42,919 nucleotides of DNA from Mannheimia haemolytica. GTDB lineage: Bacteria > Pseudomonadota > Gammaproteobacteria > Enterobacterales > Pasteurellaceae. The notes beneath the pieces are model-generated. The model saw nothing but the letters and a program-made list of their open reading frames with translations. It had not been told where the DNA came from and ran no database searches. The translations under genes were made by a program, and so were the position numbers. The DNA lies in assembly GCF_004342115.1 (NCBI RefSeq), contig NZ_SMAC01000010.1:46618-89536 (forward strand), given 5' to 3'. Each line of letters begins with the position of its first letter. Positions within the stretch are counted from its first letter, which is position 1. Shown here one piece after another: positions 1-9,514 of the stretch.

Positions 1-7
1 TAAAGAT

Positions 8-40
8 ATAAAAATGGGCGATTAATTCGCCCGTTTTTAT
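8..40 (-). terminator. Rho-independent terminator after the nitroreductase gene
   Basis: An inverted repeat (AAAAATGGGCGA ... TCGCCCGTTTTT, one G-T wobble) with a TTAA loop lies just past the stop of the minus-strand nitroreductase gene. Both arms end in A/T tracts, so it could act in both directions. Confidence 0.75.
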
Positions 41-52
41 AAGTTAAGGTGA

Positions 53-712
53 TTATTCAATCCACGCAATCACTTCTTCGGTAGGTTTGCGGGATTTTTT
101 CTTAATTTCTTTGTTGCGATAGCCAAAAGTTATCATACAAGACACACCATATTCGTTTAGGTCAAATAAGCCTTCGTCCGATAAAATTTGGTTTACGGTA
201 TCGTAATGAAAACCTTCAATCGGGCAAGAGTCAATACCAATCAGAGCCGCACCGGTCATCATATTGCCTAATGCAATATAGGTTTGCTTGGTACTCCAAT
301 CGAATAATTCACGTTCACTAAGCAATTTCATATCCTCTTCTTGGAACGACTTATAGCGTACCAGCGAGGCTTCAATCTGCTCATAGGTTAAGCCTCGTTT
401 GGCTAACATATCACGCATATAGACAGAATCATAACGGACATTCTTTTTGGTTAAAATCACCACTAAATGGCTCATTTCTTCCATTGGGTGTTTAATTCCC
501 CACGAAACCGGGGCGATTTTCTGACGGGTTTCCGGGTTTTGTAGCACTAAAAATTTCCACGGTTCAGAACCGACAGAGCTTGGTGAGAGACGCCCGAGTT
601 CCAAAATATAATCCATATCTTCTTTGTTGATTTTTTTGTTTGGATCGTAACTGCGACAGGCCGAACGGAAGTGAAAAGCGTCTAAAACTTGCTGTTTGCT
701 AATATTAAACAT
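53..712 (-). CDS. NAD(P)H-dependent nitroreductase family flavoprotein (NfsB-like)
   Basis: A 219-residue protein, the usual length of the NfsB branch (about 217 in E. coli). It carries the FMN-nitroreductase pattern: an N-terminal R-S-x-R-x-Y/F-like segment (FRSACRSYDP, about residues 15-24), SPSSVGSEPWKF (about 43-54), which in this family contacts FMN phosphate and ribityl groups, and a C-terminal GI-x-SCPIEGF segment (about 160-168) before the glycine-rich strand near residues 194-197. Such enzymes are cytosolic FMN homodimers reducing nitro-compounds or quinones with NAD(P)H; the physiological substrate is not visible from sequence. It is transcribed alone, divergently from pheS, and ends in a hairpin terminator. 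It could equally be a dihydropteridine reductase-like member of the family. Confidence 0.85.
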   Translation of the reverse strand: MFNISKQQVLDAFHFRSACRSYDPNKKINKEDMDYILELGRLSPSSVGSEPWKFLVLQNPETRQKIAPVSWGIKHPMEEMSHLVVILTKKNVRYDSVYMRDMLAKRGLTYEQIEASLVRYKSFQEEDMKLLSERELFDWSTKQTYIALGNMMTGAALIGIDSCPIEGFHYDTVNQILSDEGLFDLNEYGVSCMITFGYRNKEIKKKSRKPTEEVIAWIE

Positions 713-844
713 CGTTTTTCCTTTTATAAGTGAAATAAGTAGATTAATGATAACTTGATTTAGAGCAGAATGCGAATTTCACGCCTGTTAATTTGCAAAA
801 AATTAGGAAAAAATGACCGCTTGTTTAAAATTGCTTTACCTTAA

Positions 845-880
845 AAATCAATCATTTAACGAATCGGTTGATTTACTTTT
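845..880 (+). promoter_or_regulatory. Hairpin with T-tract upstream of pheS (possible attenuator or upstream terminator)
   Basis: AAATCAATC (845-853) can pair with GGTTGATTT (866-874, one G-U) to form a 9-bp stem with a 12-nt loop. It is followed by ACTTTTTC. The form is that of a weak intrinsic terminator; whether it is part of a pheS attenuation leader depends on where the promoter lies. Confidence 0.35.
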
Positions 881-897
881 TCTGGCTAAAGTATTAT
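868..897 (+). promoter_or_regulatory. Candidate sigma-70 promoter for pheST-ihfA
   Basis: TTGATT (868-873) and TATTAT (892-897) are separated by 18 bp. Transcription would begin near 904, leaving a leader of about 37 nt before pheS and conflicting with use of the upstream small ORF. The boxes are read by eye only. Confidence 0.4.
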
Positions 898-937
898 TAT
901 TCATGAAATTTTTTATTTCATTGAGTTTAGAGGATAG

Positions 938-1927
<990 letters not shown>

Positions 1928-1974
1928 TACAAGCGGTTAAAAATTTAGAAAATTTTACAAATAGGATAGAAATA

Positions 1975-4362
1975 ATGAAATTCAATGAATCTTGGTTGCG
2001 TGAATGGGTAAACCCAGCAATTAGCACAGAACAGTTATGCGACCAAATTACAATGTTAGGGTTAGAAGTTGACGATGTAGAGCCGGTAGCTGGTGCGTTT
2101 TCGGGTGTAGTTGTGGGTGAAGTGGTGGAATGCGCCCAGCACCCGGATGCTGACAAATTGCGTGTCACTAAAGTGAATGTTGGTGGCGAACGTTTATTAG
2201 ATATTGTTTGTGGTGCACCAAACTGCCGTCAAGGTTTAAAAGTGGCTTGCGCTGTTGAAGGTGCAGTGCTACCGGGCGATTTCAAAATTAAGAAAACCAA
2301 ATTGCGTGGTCAGCCTTCAGAGGGGATGTTATGTTCTTACTCAGAACTTGGGATTAAAGAAGATCATAGCGGTATTATTGAATTACCTGCTGATGCACCT
2401 ATTGGTCAAGATTTCCGTGAATATTTAAATTTAAATGATGTGGCGATTGAAATCAGCCTTACGCCAAACCGTGCCGACTGCTTAAGCATTGCCGGCATTG
2501 CTCGTGAAGTGGGGGTGATTAACCGTGTCGATGTGAAAGCTCCAACTATTACAGATGTAAAAGCCACGATTTCAGATAAAGTTTCAGTGGAATTACAAGC
2601 ACCGGAGGCTTGCCCTCGCTATTTAGCCCGTGTGGTGAAAAATGTGAATGTCAAAGCGACATCGCCACTTTGGTTACAAGAGAAATTACGCCGTTGTGGG
2701 ATTCGCTCAATCGATCCAATCGTTGATATTACTAACTTGAGCCTTTTAGAATTAGGGCAGCCAATGCACGCCTTTGATGCAGCGAAAATTGAAGGTGGCA
2801 TTCAAGTGCGTATGGCAAAAGAAGGCGAAGAATTGGTATTGCTAGATGGCACAAACGCTAAATTACAATCGAATACCTTAGTGATTGCTGATAGCAAAGG
2901 GGCATTGGCTATGGCAGGTATTTTCGGTGGCGAAGCCAGCGGGGTGAGCGAGAATACGAAAGATGTGGTGTTAGAGTCTGCATTTTTTGCTTCATTAGCG
3001 ATTACCGGTCGCGCTCGTCAATATGGGTTACATACCGACGCATCACACCGTTTTGAGCGTGGGGTTGATCCAGAATTAACTCGTCAAGCAATGGAGCGTG
3101 CAACGGCATTATTACTGGAAATTTGCGGCGGTGAAGCAAGTGAAATTGTGGAAGCCGTGAGCCAAGAAAACCTACCAAAACGCAATACTGTCACGCTTAG
3201 ACGCAGTAAATTAGATTCGGTGATTGGTCATCATATTGACGATGCAACGGTAACCGATATTTTAACCCGCTTAGGCTTGAACGTAACATTTGCGGATAAT
3301 AGTTGGACGGCAATTGCTCCAAGTTGGCGTTTTGATATTGAAATTGAAGAAGATTTAATTGAAGAAATCGCGCGAATTTATGGCTACAACAGTATCCCAA
3401 ATAATTCGCCACTTGCTCATTTAACGATGAAAGGTACGCCGGAAAAATTACTGGAAGCAAACCGTATTCGTATGGCATTGGTAGATAGTGATTACCAAGA
3501 AGTGATTACTTATAGCTTTGTTGATCCGAAAAAACAATCATTATTGCACCCACAGCAAGAAGCCTTGATTTTACCAAACCCGATTTCAAGTGAAATGTCG
3601 GCAATGCGTGTTTCTCTTTTAACCGGTTTGTTGGACACTATCGTGTATAACCAAAGCCGTCAGCAAAACCGTGTGCGTATTTTTGAAGCAGGTCTACGTT
3701 TTATTCCGGATAGCAATGCGGAATCAGGCGTGCGTCAAGAATTTGTTTTTGGTGCGGCGATTGTAGGCGATAAACGTCCGGTACATTGGGAAAACAAATC
3801 AGAAGCAGCCGATTTCTTTGATTTAAAAGGCGATATTGAGCGTATTCTTTCTTTAACCGCTATCCGCCACGATCTGCAATTTGTCGCAAAACAGTTCCCA
3901 GCATTACACCCGGGGCAATCGGCTGCGATTATGCTTGATGGCAAAGAAATTGGTTTTATCGGAACTGTTCACCCGTCAATTGTGCAAAAGTTTGGCATTA
4001 AAGGCAAACCGATTGTATGTGAAATTCTAGCATCAGCTATTGCAGAGCGTCCGGTTACACAAGCGGGCGAAATTTCTAAATTTCCTGCAAATAACCGTGA
4101 TATTGCGGTAGTGGTTGATGAATCTGTTCCTGCAGGTGAGGTGTTAGAGGCTTGTCGTAAAGCTGGTGGTAATAAATTAGTGGCAGTAAATTTATTTGAC
4201 GTTTACCGTGGTTCGAATTTAGAAAGTGGTAAGAAGAGTTTAGCCATTAGCTTAACGGTTCAAGATAATGAAAAAACATTAGAAGAAAATGAAATCAATG
4301 CGGTAATTCAAGCGGTATTAGCTGAATTAGCAACACGTTTCAATGCGGTACTTCGTGATTAA
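1975..4362 (+). CDS. pheT: Phenylalanine--tRNA ligase beta subunit
   Basis: A 795-residue subunit, the same length as E. coli PheT. The domain order is as expected: N-terminal [14 protein letters not shown], an EMAP-II-like OB-fold tRNA-binding domain (about 40-150), the B3/B4 editing domain (about 210-370) that hydrolyses mischarged Tyr-tRNA, the B5 domain with [14 protein letters not shown] (about 460-475), a catalytic-like domain, and a C-terminal FDX-ACB anticodon-binding domain (about 700-795). It is second in the pheS-pheT-ihfA operon, an order shared with enterobacteria. RBS AGGATAG precedes the ATG. A 10-bp intercistronic hairpin at 4372-4398 separates it from ihfA. Confidence 0.98.
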   Translation: MKFNESWLREWVNPAISTEQLCDQITMLGLEVDDVEPVAGAFSGVVVGEVVECAQHPDADKLRVTKVNVGGERLLDIVCGAPNCRQGLKVACAVEGAVLPGDFKIKKTKLRGQPSEGMLCSYSELGIKEDHSGIIELPADAPIGQDFREYLNLNDVAIEISLTPNRADCLSIAGIAREVGVINRVDVKAPTITDVKATISDKVSVELQAPEACPRYLARVVKNVNVKATSPLWLQEKLRRCGIRSIDPIVDITNLSLLELGQPMHAFDAAKIEGGIQVRMAKEGEELVLLDGTNAKLQSNTLVIADSKGALAMAGIFGGEASGVSENTKDVVLESAFFASLAITGRARQYGLHTDASHRFERGVDPELTRQAMERATALLLEICGGEASEIVEAVSQENLPKRNTVTLRRSKLDSVIGHHIDDATVTDILTRLGLNVTFADNSWTAIAPSWRFDIEIEEDLIEEIARIYGYNSIPNNSPLAHLTMKGTPEKLLEANRIRMALVDSDYQEVITYSFVDPKKQSLLHPQQEALILPNPISSEMSAMRVSLLTGLLDTIVYNQSRQQNRVRIFEAGLRFIPDSNAESGVRQEFVFGAAIVGDKRPVHWENKSEAADFFDLKGDIERILSLTAIRHDLQFVAKQFPALHPGQSAAIMLDGKEIGFIGTVHPSIVQKFGIKGKPIVCEILASAIAERPVTQAGEISKFPANNRDIAVVVDESVPAGEVLEACRKAGGNKLVAVNLFDVYRGSNLESGKKSLAISLTVQDNEKTLEENEINAVIQAVLAELATRFNAVLRD

Positions 4363-4371
4363 TCAGTAAAA

Positions 4372-4398
4372 TATGGCTGATTTATTTTATCAGCCATA
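4372..4398 (+). other. Intercistronic hairpin between pheT and ihfA
   Basis: TATGGCTGAT (4372-4381) and ATCAGCCATA (4389-4398) form a perfect 10-bp stem with a 7-nt loop. No T-tract follows, so it is not a canonical terminator; it may stabilise or set processing of the mRNA between pheT and ihfA. Confidence 0.55.
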
Positions 4399-4419
4399 AC
4401 AATAAACTAAGGATAAATG

Positions 4420-4716
4420 ATGGCGCTTACCAAGATTGAAATTGCAGAAAACCTGATTGAAAAATTTGGGTTAGAAAAGCGTGTAGCGAAGCAATTTGTT
4501 GAATTGTTCTTTGAAGAGATCCGATCCTCCCTCGAAAATGGTGAAGAAGTGAAATTATCTGGTTTTGGTAATTTTTCACTGAGAGAAAAAAAAGCTCGTC
4601 CAGGAAGAAATCCTAAAACGGGGGAAAATGTGGCTGTTTCAGCCCGTCGAGTAGTAGTTTTTAAAGCTGGGCAAAAATTACGAGAACGTGTTGAGCAAGC
4701 TAGCTCCCAATCATAG
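4420..4716 (+). CDS. ihfA: Integration host factor alpha subunit
   Basis: A 98-residue HU/IHF-family DNA-bending protein. It has the family signature [22 protein letters not shown] (about 47-68), including the proline-tipped beta arm (RPGRNP) that intercalates into the minor groove. It heterodimerises with IhfB (8906-9187 here) in nucleoid organisation, recombination and promoter architecture. Two ATGs lie in tandem (4417 and 4420). The second gives MALTK as in E. coli IhfA and a better 6-nt spacing from AAGGA (4409-4413), so it is preferred; the product would otherwise be one residue longer. It lies downstream of pheT, as in E. coli. Confidence 0.96.
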   Translation: MALTKIEIAENLIEKFGLEKRVAKQFVELFFEEIRSSLENGEEVKLSGFGNFSLREKKARPGRNPKTGENVAVSARRVVVFKAGQKLRERVEQASSQS

Positions 4717-4754
4717 GGGCAGTTATATTAGTTAGATTTAATGTGGAGTAATAA

Positions 4755-5276
4755 ATGAAATTAACCAAACGGTGGCTTTCCTTAGGTTGTTTGTTAGCTA
4801 CTACAGCGATGTTAGTGGCTTGTTCAAGTTCAGATACAACCTCTAAGTCTCAAGTAAAAAGTAAAGTTTATCGTTCAATATACCAATCAGACCTTTCTGA
4901 TCCTATTATGGCAATTAGTCGATTAAGTGAACATCAACACGAATGGAAAGGCACTCGCTATCGTTTAGGTGGCAATAGCAAGGCTGGCATCGACTGTTCT
5001 GGTTTTATGCAAGTCACTTTTAAAGATCTTTTTGGGATAGATTTGCCGAGAACCACCACAGAGCAGGCTAAGGCTGGTGAGCGTATATCCAAAGACGAAT
5101 TGCGTACAGGTGATTTAGTTTTTTTCAAGACAGGGCGTGGTCCAAATGGGAAACACGTTGGTGTTTATGTAAAAAATGGGCAATTTCTTCACGCCTCAAC
5201 AAAGGGAGGGGTGATTTATTCTGATTTGGATTCGCCATATTGGTCTAAGGCTTTCTGGCAGGCTCGTCGTTTATAA
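4755..5276 (+). CDS. nlpC: NlpC/P60-family lipoprotein, probable peptidoglycan endopeptidase
   Basis: A 173-residue lipoprotein. A signal peptide ends in a lipobox LVAC with the lipidated Cys at residue 23. The rest is a single NlpC/P60 domain with catalytic Cys81 (IDCSGF), His134 (GKHVGVYV) and His146 (FLHAS), the usual Cys-His-His triad. Family members such as E. coli MepS (Spr) and NlpC cleave peptide cross-links or stems in murein and sit in the periplasm; C23 is followed by Ser, predicting outer-membrane sorting. The choice between NlpC and MepS is not secure. It has its own GGAG RBS and is followed after 15 bases by degS, so co-transcription is likely. Confidence 0.9.
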   Translation: MKLTKRWLSLGCLLATTAMLVACSSSDTTSKSQVKSKVYRSIYQSDLSDPIMAISRLSEHQHEWKGTRYRLGGNSKAGIDCSGFMQVTFKDLFGIDLPRTTTEQAKAGERISKDELRTGDLVFFKTGRGPNGKHVGVYVKNGQFLHASTKGGVIYSDLDSPYWSKAFWQARRL

Positions 5277-5291
5277 TTTAGGGTAACATAC

Positions 5292-6335
5292 ATGCTGAAA
5301 AAAATCGGACAAGCGGTCATATTTGGACTTTTTTGTGCAATTTTAATTTTGTTTGTAGCTCCAATTATTCAGAGTAAAGGGAGTTCGTTTTCATTATCAG
5401 CATTCACTCAAAAAGAGATTGTAAGCTACAATGCAGCGGTTAAAATAGCCTCCCCCGCAGTCGTTAACGTATATAGCCGAAATTTTAGTTCTGAAAATGA
5501 AACATTTGAAGTTAAGAATTTAGGTTCGGGTGTGATTATGAGTAGCGATGGCTATATTTTAACTAACAGGCATGTGATTGAAGATGCGGATCAAATCGTG
5601 ATTGCTTTGCAAAACGGTGCTATTTCGACTAATGTAAAATTAGTCGGCGATGATTCTTTAACTGATTTAGCTGTTTTAAAAATTGAGGGTGAGAATTTAC
5701 CTACTATTCCACAAAATCCGGAGCGCAAACTACAAATTGGCGATGTGGTGTTGGCAATTGGTAATCCTTTGAATTTAGGACAGAGCATTACGCAAGGGAT
5801 AGTCAGTGCTATTGGGCGAAAAACCTTAACAGAAAGTGGTAGACAAAATTTTATTCAGACAGATGTTTCCATTAATCAAGGGAACTCAGGTGGTGCTTTA
5901 ATTAATACTGCTGGTGAGCTAATAGGTATTAACACTTTGCGTTTTGGGAAAAATACGAATGAATTGTCAGAGGGCCTAAATTTTGCGATTCCCATTAATC
6001 TGGCGAATCAAATTATGAGTAAGATCATTAAAGATGGCCGAGTTATTCGTGGCTATTTTGGGGTAAGTACAGATTTGCTTGACACCGCAAAAATGCAAGG
6101 TTATGAAAAAGGGGTGATCATTGTTAATGTAGATAAAAATGGGCCAGCCGCAAAAGCGGGGATTCAAGCAGGTGACTTAGTGCTTAAAGTCGGAGATATT
6201 GAGGCATTCTCTCCTTCTCAAATGATGGAAGAGCTTGCTGAAATGAAACCTTATACTACAGTAAAAGTATTGGTTCAACGTGATGAACAATTACTTAACT
6301 TTGATGTAACTATTACTGAGTTACAGACTCAATAG
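5292..6335 (+). CDS. degS: Site-1 serine endoprotease DegS, HtrA family
   Basis: A 347-residue inner-membrane-anchored protease: one N-terminal transmembrane segment (about 7-26), a trypsin-like domain, and a single PDZ domain (about 250-340). The catalytic triad is visible as His94 (TNRHVIEDA), Asp125 (LTDLAVLK) and Ser199 (QGNSGGAL), near the positions in E. coli DegS. One PDZ and a retained membrane anchor favour DegS over DegP/DegQ. Its known role is the first cut of the anti-sigma factor RseA when misfolded porins accumulate, releasing sigma-E. A full USS core (5309-5318) is embedded in the coding sequence for the membrane anchor. It follows the NlpC lipoprotein and ends 8 bases before cmk. 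Confidence 0.94.
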   Translation: MLKKIGQAVIFGLFCAILILFVAPIIQSKGSSFSLSAFTQKEIVSYNAAVKIASPAVVNVYSRNFSSENETFEVKNLGSGVIMSSDGYILTNRHVIEDADQIVIALQNGAISTNVKLVGDDSLTDLAVLKIEGENLPTIPQNPERKLQIGDVVLAIGNPLNLGQSITQGIVSAIGRKTLTESGRQNFIQTDVSINQGNSGGALINTAGELIGINTLRFGKNTNELSEGLNFAIPINLANQIMSKIIKDGRVIRGYFGVSTDLLDTAKMQGYEKGVIIVNVDKNGPAAKAGIQAGDLVLKVGDIEAFSPSQMMEELAEMKPYTTVKVLVQRDEQLLNFDVTITELQTQ

Positions 6336-6343
6336 GGTAGAAA

Positions 6344-7018
6344 ATGAAAAAAATAGTGATTACAGTTGATGGGCCGAGTGGTGCAGGTAAAGGAACGTTA
6401 TGTCATGCATTGGCTGAAAAATTAGGGTTTGATTTTTTAGATTCTGGAGCCTTATACCGGATTACTGCATTAAGCGCAATTAAAAAAGAGGTTCCCCTTG
6501 ATGATGAGGAAAAACTAGCGGAAGTTGGGCGTAATCTTGATATTCAATTTTTGCCAGAAAATGGCGAGATTCAGGTGATTTTGGAAGGAGAAAATGTAGG
6601 CGACTTAATCCGAACGGCAGAAGCAGGTCAAAATGCCTCTAAAGTCGCTGCTTTCCCTTTGGTACGTGAAGCACTTTTAGAACGCCAAAGAGCCTTTAGT
6701 AGCGAAAAAGGTCTGATTGCAGATGGACGAGATATGGGGACAGTTGTGTTTCCTGATGCACAAATTAAGCTGTTTTTAGATGCAAGTGCCGAAGAACGCA
6801 CAAAAAGACGTGTAAAACAGTTGCAAGAAAAGGGATTTAATGCTAACTTTGACGAGATTTTAGCCGAGATAAAAGAACGTGATTTTCGCGATAGAAATCG
6901 AGCAGTCGCGCCACTTGTTCCGGCTAAAGATGCGTTGCTGTTAGATTCAACGCATTTATCAATTGAAGATGTGATTAACCAAGCATTAAATCATATCGCT
7001 CAATACATTAAATTTTAG
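6344..7018 (+). CDS. cmk: Cytidylate kinase
   Basis: A 224-residue cytosolic nucleoside monophosphate kinase phosphorylating CMP and dCMP with ATP. The P-loop GPSGAGKGT is at residues 10-18. The CMP-binding segment DSGALYR follows at about 34-40. [15 protein letters not shown] lies near 123-137, and the LID-type [13 protein letters not shown] near 184-196. Length agrees with E. coli Cmk (227). RBS AGGG lies just upstream, only 8 bases after degS. cmk before rpsA is a conserved proteobacterial order. Confidence 0.97.
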   Translation: MKKIVITVDGPSGAGKGTLCHALAEKLGFDFLDSGALYRITALSAIKKEVPLDDEEKLAEVGRNLDIQFLPENGEIQVILEGENVGDLIRTAEAGQNASKVAAFPLVREALLERQRAFSSEKGLIADGRDMGTVVFPDAQIKLFLDASAEERTKRRVKQLQEKGFNANFDEILAEIKERDFRDRNRAVAPLVPAKDALLLDSTHLSIEDVINQALNHIAQYIKF

Positions 7019-7109
7019 TTTGTTGCTTCACATAGGATTTGTGTAGCTTTTATTATCAACCCCGTTTAACAGGACGTTAGATGGATGTTTATTTTTAAGA
7101 AGATTTATT
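7019..7109 (+). promoter_or_regulatory. rpsA leader with a small hairpin
   Basis: The 91-nt cmk-rpsA spacer contains GCTTCACA (7025-7032) able to pair with TGTGTAGC (7040-7047) around one U-U mismatch, followed by TTTTATTATC. An AU-rich tail leads to a weak RBS (AAGAAG). In E. coli the rpsA leader is likewise SD-poor and is the target of S1 autoregulation; the same role here is inferred. Confidence 0.4.
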
Positions 7110-8777
7110 ATGTCAGAATTATCGTTTGCTCAACTACTTGAAGAATCATTTGCAGCTACACCACGTTTAGGTGATGTTGTTAAAGGTACTGTTGTTGCTA
7201 TCCAAAAAGGCTTAGTTATTGTTGATACAGGTTTCAAATCTGAATCTGCAATCGATGCCTCAGAATTTACTAACGCACAAGGTGAATTAGAAGTTCAAGT
7301 GGGTGATGAAGTAGATGTTGTTCTTAAAGCTGTAGAAGACGGTTTTGGTGCAACAGTAGTTTCTCGTGGTGATGCAAAACGTAACGAAGCTTGGATTGCT
7401 TTAGAGAAAGCATTTGAAGAACAAGCTACAGTTATCGGTTTCGTAAATGGTAAAGTAAAAGGCGGTTTCACTGTTGAATTAAACGGTGTTCGTGCATTCT
7501 TACCTGGTTCATTAGTTGATACTCGTCCGGTTCGTGATTCTTTAAACCTAGAAGGTAAAGAGTACGAATTCAAAGTAATCAAATTAGATCAAAAACGTAA
7601 CAACGTAGTAGTATCTCGTCGTGCTGTTATCGAAACAGAAAGCAACCAAGATCGTGATGCGGTATTAGCAAACTTAGTTGAAGGTTCTGAAGTTAAAGGT
7701 ACAGTTAAAAACTTAACTGACTACGGTGCATTCGTAGATTTAGGTGGCGTTGACGGTTTATTACATATCACAGATATGGCTTGGAAACGTGTTAAACACC
7801 CAAGTGAAGTGGTTAATGTAGGCGATGAAGTTACTGTTAAAGTATTAAAATTTGACAAAGACAAAACTCGTGTATCATTAGGCTTAAAACAATTAGGTCA
7901 AGATCCTTGGGCTGTAATTGCTGAAAACCACCCGGTAAACAGCAAATTAACTGGTAAAGTAACTAACTTAACTGACTACGGTTGCTTCGTTGAGATTTTA
8001 GACGGTGTTGAAGGTTTAGTTCACGTTTCAGAAATGGATTGGACAAACAAAAACATTCACCCATCTAAAGTGGTTAACGTAGGCGATGTAGTTGAAGTAA
8101 TGGTACTTGAAGTTGATGAAGAACGTCGTCGTATCTCATTAGGTTTAAAACAATGTAAAGCAAACCCTTGGGAACAATTTGCGGCAACTCACAGCAAAAA
8201 TGATAAAGTATCAGGTAAAATCAAATCAATTACTGACTTCGGTATTTTCATCGGTTTAGAAGGTGGTATTGACGGTTTAGTTCACTTATCTGACATTTCT
8301 TGGAATGTTTCAGGTGAAGAAGCAGTTCGTAACTACAAAAAAGGTGATGAAGTAGAAGCTGTTGTTCTACAAGTTGATGCAGTGAAAGAGCGTATCTCTT
8401 TAGGTATCAAACAATTAGAATCTGATCCTTTCACAAACTTTGTAGATGGTACTAAAAAAGGTGCAATCTTAACAGGTAAAGTTGTAGAAGTTGATGCTAA
8501 AGGCGTTAAAGTTGAATTGGAAGGTGGCGTTGAAGCATTTATTCGTGCAAACGAAGCAACTGCTGAGCGTGTAGAAGACATCACTTCTGTTATTTCTGTT
8601 GGCGATTCAATCGAAGCGAAATACACCGGTGTTGATCGTAAATCTCGCGTAGTTAACTTATCTGTTCGTGCAAAAAACGAAGCTGAAGAATCAGCAGCAA
8701 TTGCACAAGTGAACAAAGAGGAAGTTGTTGTACCTAATGCATTTGCTGAAGCTTTCAAAGCAGCTAAAGGCGAATAA
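7110..8777 (+). CDS. rpsA: 30S ribosomal protein S1
   Basis: A 555-residue protein of six S1/OB-fold repeats, near the 557 of E. coli S1. Repeats 3-6 are easily seen by the recurring G-x-V-x-x-(L/I)-T-D-(Y/F)-G-x-F-V pattern (for example [34 protein letters not shown] and [16 protein letters not shown]). The first two repeats are the divergent ribosome-docking ones. S1 binds single-stranded mRNA and docks structured transcripts on the 30S subunit. Codon choice is strikingly uniform (GGT, GTT/GTA, CGT, AAC, TTA), as expected for a very highly expressed gene. A 13-bp stem terminator follows. Confidence 0.98.
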   Translation: MSELSFAQLLEESFAATPRLGDVVKGTVVAIQKGLVIVDTGFKSESAIDASEFTNAQGELEVQVGDEVDVVLKAVEDGFGATVVSRGDAKRNEAWIALEKAFEEQATVIGFVNGKVKGGFTVELNGVRAFLPGSLVDTRPVRDSLNLEGKEYEFKVIKLDQKRNNVVVSRRAVIETESNQDRDAVLANLVEGSEVKGTVKNLTDYGAFVDLGGVDGLLHITDMAWKRVKHPSEVVNVGDEVTVKVLKFDKDKTRVSLGLKQLGQDPWAVIAENHPVNSKLTGKVTNLTDYGCFVEILDGVEGLVHVSEMDWTNKNIHPSKVVNVGDVVEVMVLEVDEERRRISLGLKQCKANPWEQFAATHSKNDKVSGKIKSITDFGIFIGLEGGIDGLVHLSDISWNVSGEEAVRNYKKGDEVEAVVLQVDAVKERISLGIKQLESDPFTNFVDGTKKGAILTGKVVEVDAKGVKVELEGGVEAFIRANEATAERVEDITSVISVGDSIEAKYTGVDRKSRVVNLSVRAKNEAEESAAIAQVNKEEVVVPNAFAEAFKAAKGE

Positions 8778-8795
8778 TTAGTATAGACTAATCTA

Positions 8796-8824
8796 AAATG
8801 GGTATGTTTTGAACATACCCATTT
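8796..8824 (+). terminator. Hairpin terminator after rpsA
   Basis: AAATGGGTATGTT (8796-8808) pairs with AACATACCCATTT (8812-8824), a perfect 13-bp stem with a 3-nt loop. The following T-tract is short, so read-through into ihfB is plausible. Confidence 0.7.
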
Positions 8825-8839
8825 AAACTTAGAAATGCC

Positions 8840-8880
8840 ATTTTGAATACTTATTTTCATAATAAATGATTATTCAAAAT
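8840..8880 (+). promoter_or_regulatory. Nested AT-rich palindrome upstream of ihfB
   Basis: ATTTTGAATA (8840-8849) and TATTCAAAAT (8871-8880) form a perfect 10-bp inverted repeat enclosing a second one, TTATT/AATAA (8851-8855 / 8861-8865). It ends 25 bases before the ihfB start and could be an operator, a promoter element or an mRNA structure. Confidence 0.5.
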
Positions 8881-8905
8881 AGAATTAATTTTTGGTAGAA
8901 ATAAT

Positions 8906-9187
8906 ATGACTAAATCTGAATTAATTGAGAGTTTAGCATCTAAAAATCCAAGTTTACCAATTAAAATGGTGGAGCATTGTGTAAAAGAGCTTTTAGAGCA
9001 GTTAACGGCTACTTTAGAAGAAGGTGAAAGGATAGAAGTAAGAGGATTTGGTAGTTTTTCTCTACATTATCGGCAGCCGCGTTTAGGTCGCAATCCCAAA
9101 ACAGGAGAAAGTGTTCTTTTAGGCGCGAAATATGTACCACATTTTAAAGCTGGTAAAGATCTAAAAGAGAGAGTTGATCTGCTTTAA
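8906..9187 (+). CDS. ihfB: Integration host factor beta subunit
   Basis: A 93-residue HU/IHF-family protein, beginning [18 protein letters not shown] as in IhfB. The arm motif [23 protein letters not shown] spans about residues 45-67; the DNA-intercalating Pro is replaced by Leu in LGRNP, although the arm is otherwise intact. It partners IhfA (4420-4716). It lies downstream of rpsA, as in E. coli. An AT-rich nested palindrome precedes it, and lapA starts 36 bases after it. Confidence 0.96.
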   Translation: MTKSELIESLASKNPSLPIKMVEHCVKELLEQLTATLEEGERIEVRGFGSFSLHYRQPRLGRNPKTGESVLLGAKYVPHFKAGKDLKERVDLL

Positions 9188-9223
9188 GTCTTATTAATTC
9201 AATAATCGTAGTAAGGAGATTAT

Positions 9224-9511
9224 ATGATTAAGTATATTTTAGGTATTTTAATTGTGATTGCAGTTATTATTGTCGCTGTTACGATTGGTGCCAATAATGA
9301 TCAACTTATCACCTTTAACTATATTTTTGCTCAGAGTGAATTACGCTTATCAACGTTAGTTGCGATTTTATTTGGCTTAGGATTGATTCTTGGTTGGTTG
9401 GTAACGGGTATTTTTTACTTAAAAATTAAGTTTCAAAACGTTGCTTTAAATCGTCGTGTAAAGCGCCAAGCTCAGCAAATAACTGAATTAACGACTCCAA
9501 AGGCTGAATAA
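9224..9511 (+). CDS. lapA: Lipopolysaccharide assembly protein LapA
   Basis: A 95-residue inner-membrane protein with two hydrophobic segments (about 2-22 and 43-66) and a short charged, helical cytoplasmic tail (VKRQAQQITELT), matching the LapA (DUF1049) layout. In E. coli LapA and LapB act together in regulating LpxC turnover and LPS assembly. AAGGAG precedes the ATG. lapB begins 3 bases past the stop, so the two are translationally linked. Small and variable in sequence, but context makes the call firm. Confidence 0.9.
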   Translation: MIKYILGILIVIAVIIVAVTIGANNDQLITFNYIFAQSELRLSTLVAILFGLGLILGWLVTGIFYLKIKFQNVALNRRVKRQAQQITELTTPKAE

Positions 9512-9514
9512 TCA

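Larger units (their letters stand above)
713..902. other. Divergent intergenic region with an uptake signal sequence
   Basis: The spacer between the nitroreductase and pheS holds a perfect USS core in reverse orientation (GACCGCTTGT, 815-824) with the extended TTTGCAAAAAATT flank at 793-805. No ORF of note is seen. Candidate pheS control signals at its right end are listed separately. Confidence 0.7.

Noticed and set aside
8333-8860. 175-codon antisense frame over the end of rpsA
   Set aside because: A shadow of the strongly biased rpsA codon usage; the product is Ser/Thr-rich with no domain and it begins inside the rpsA terminator region.
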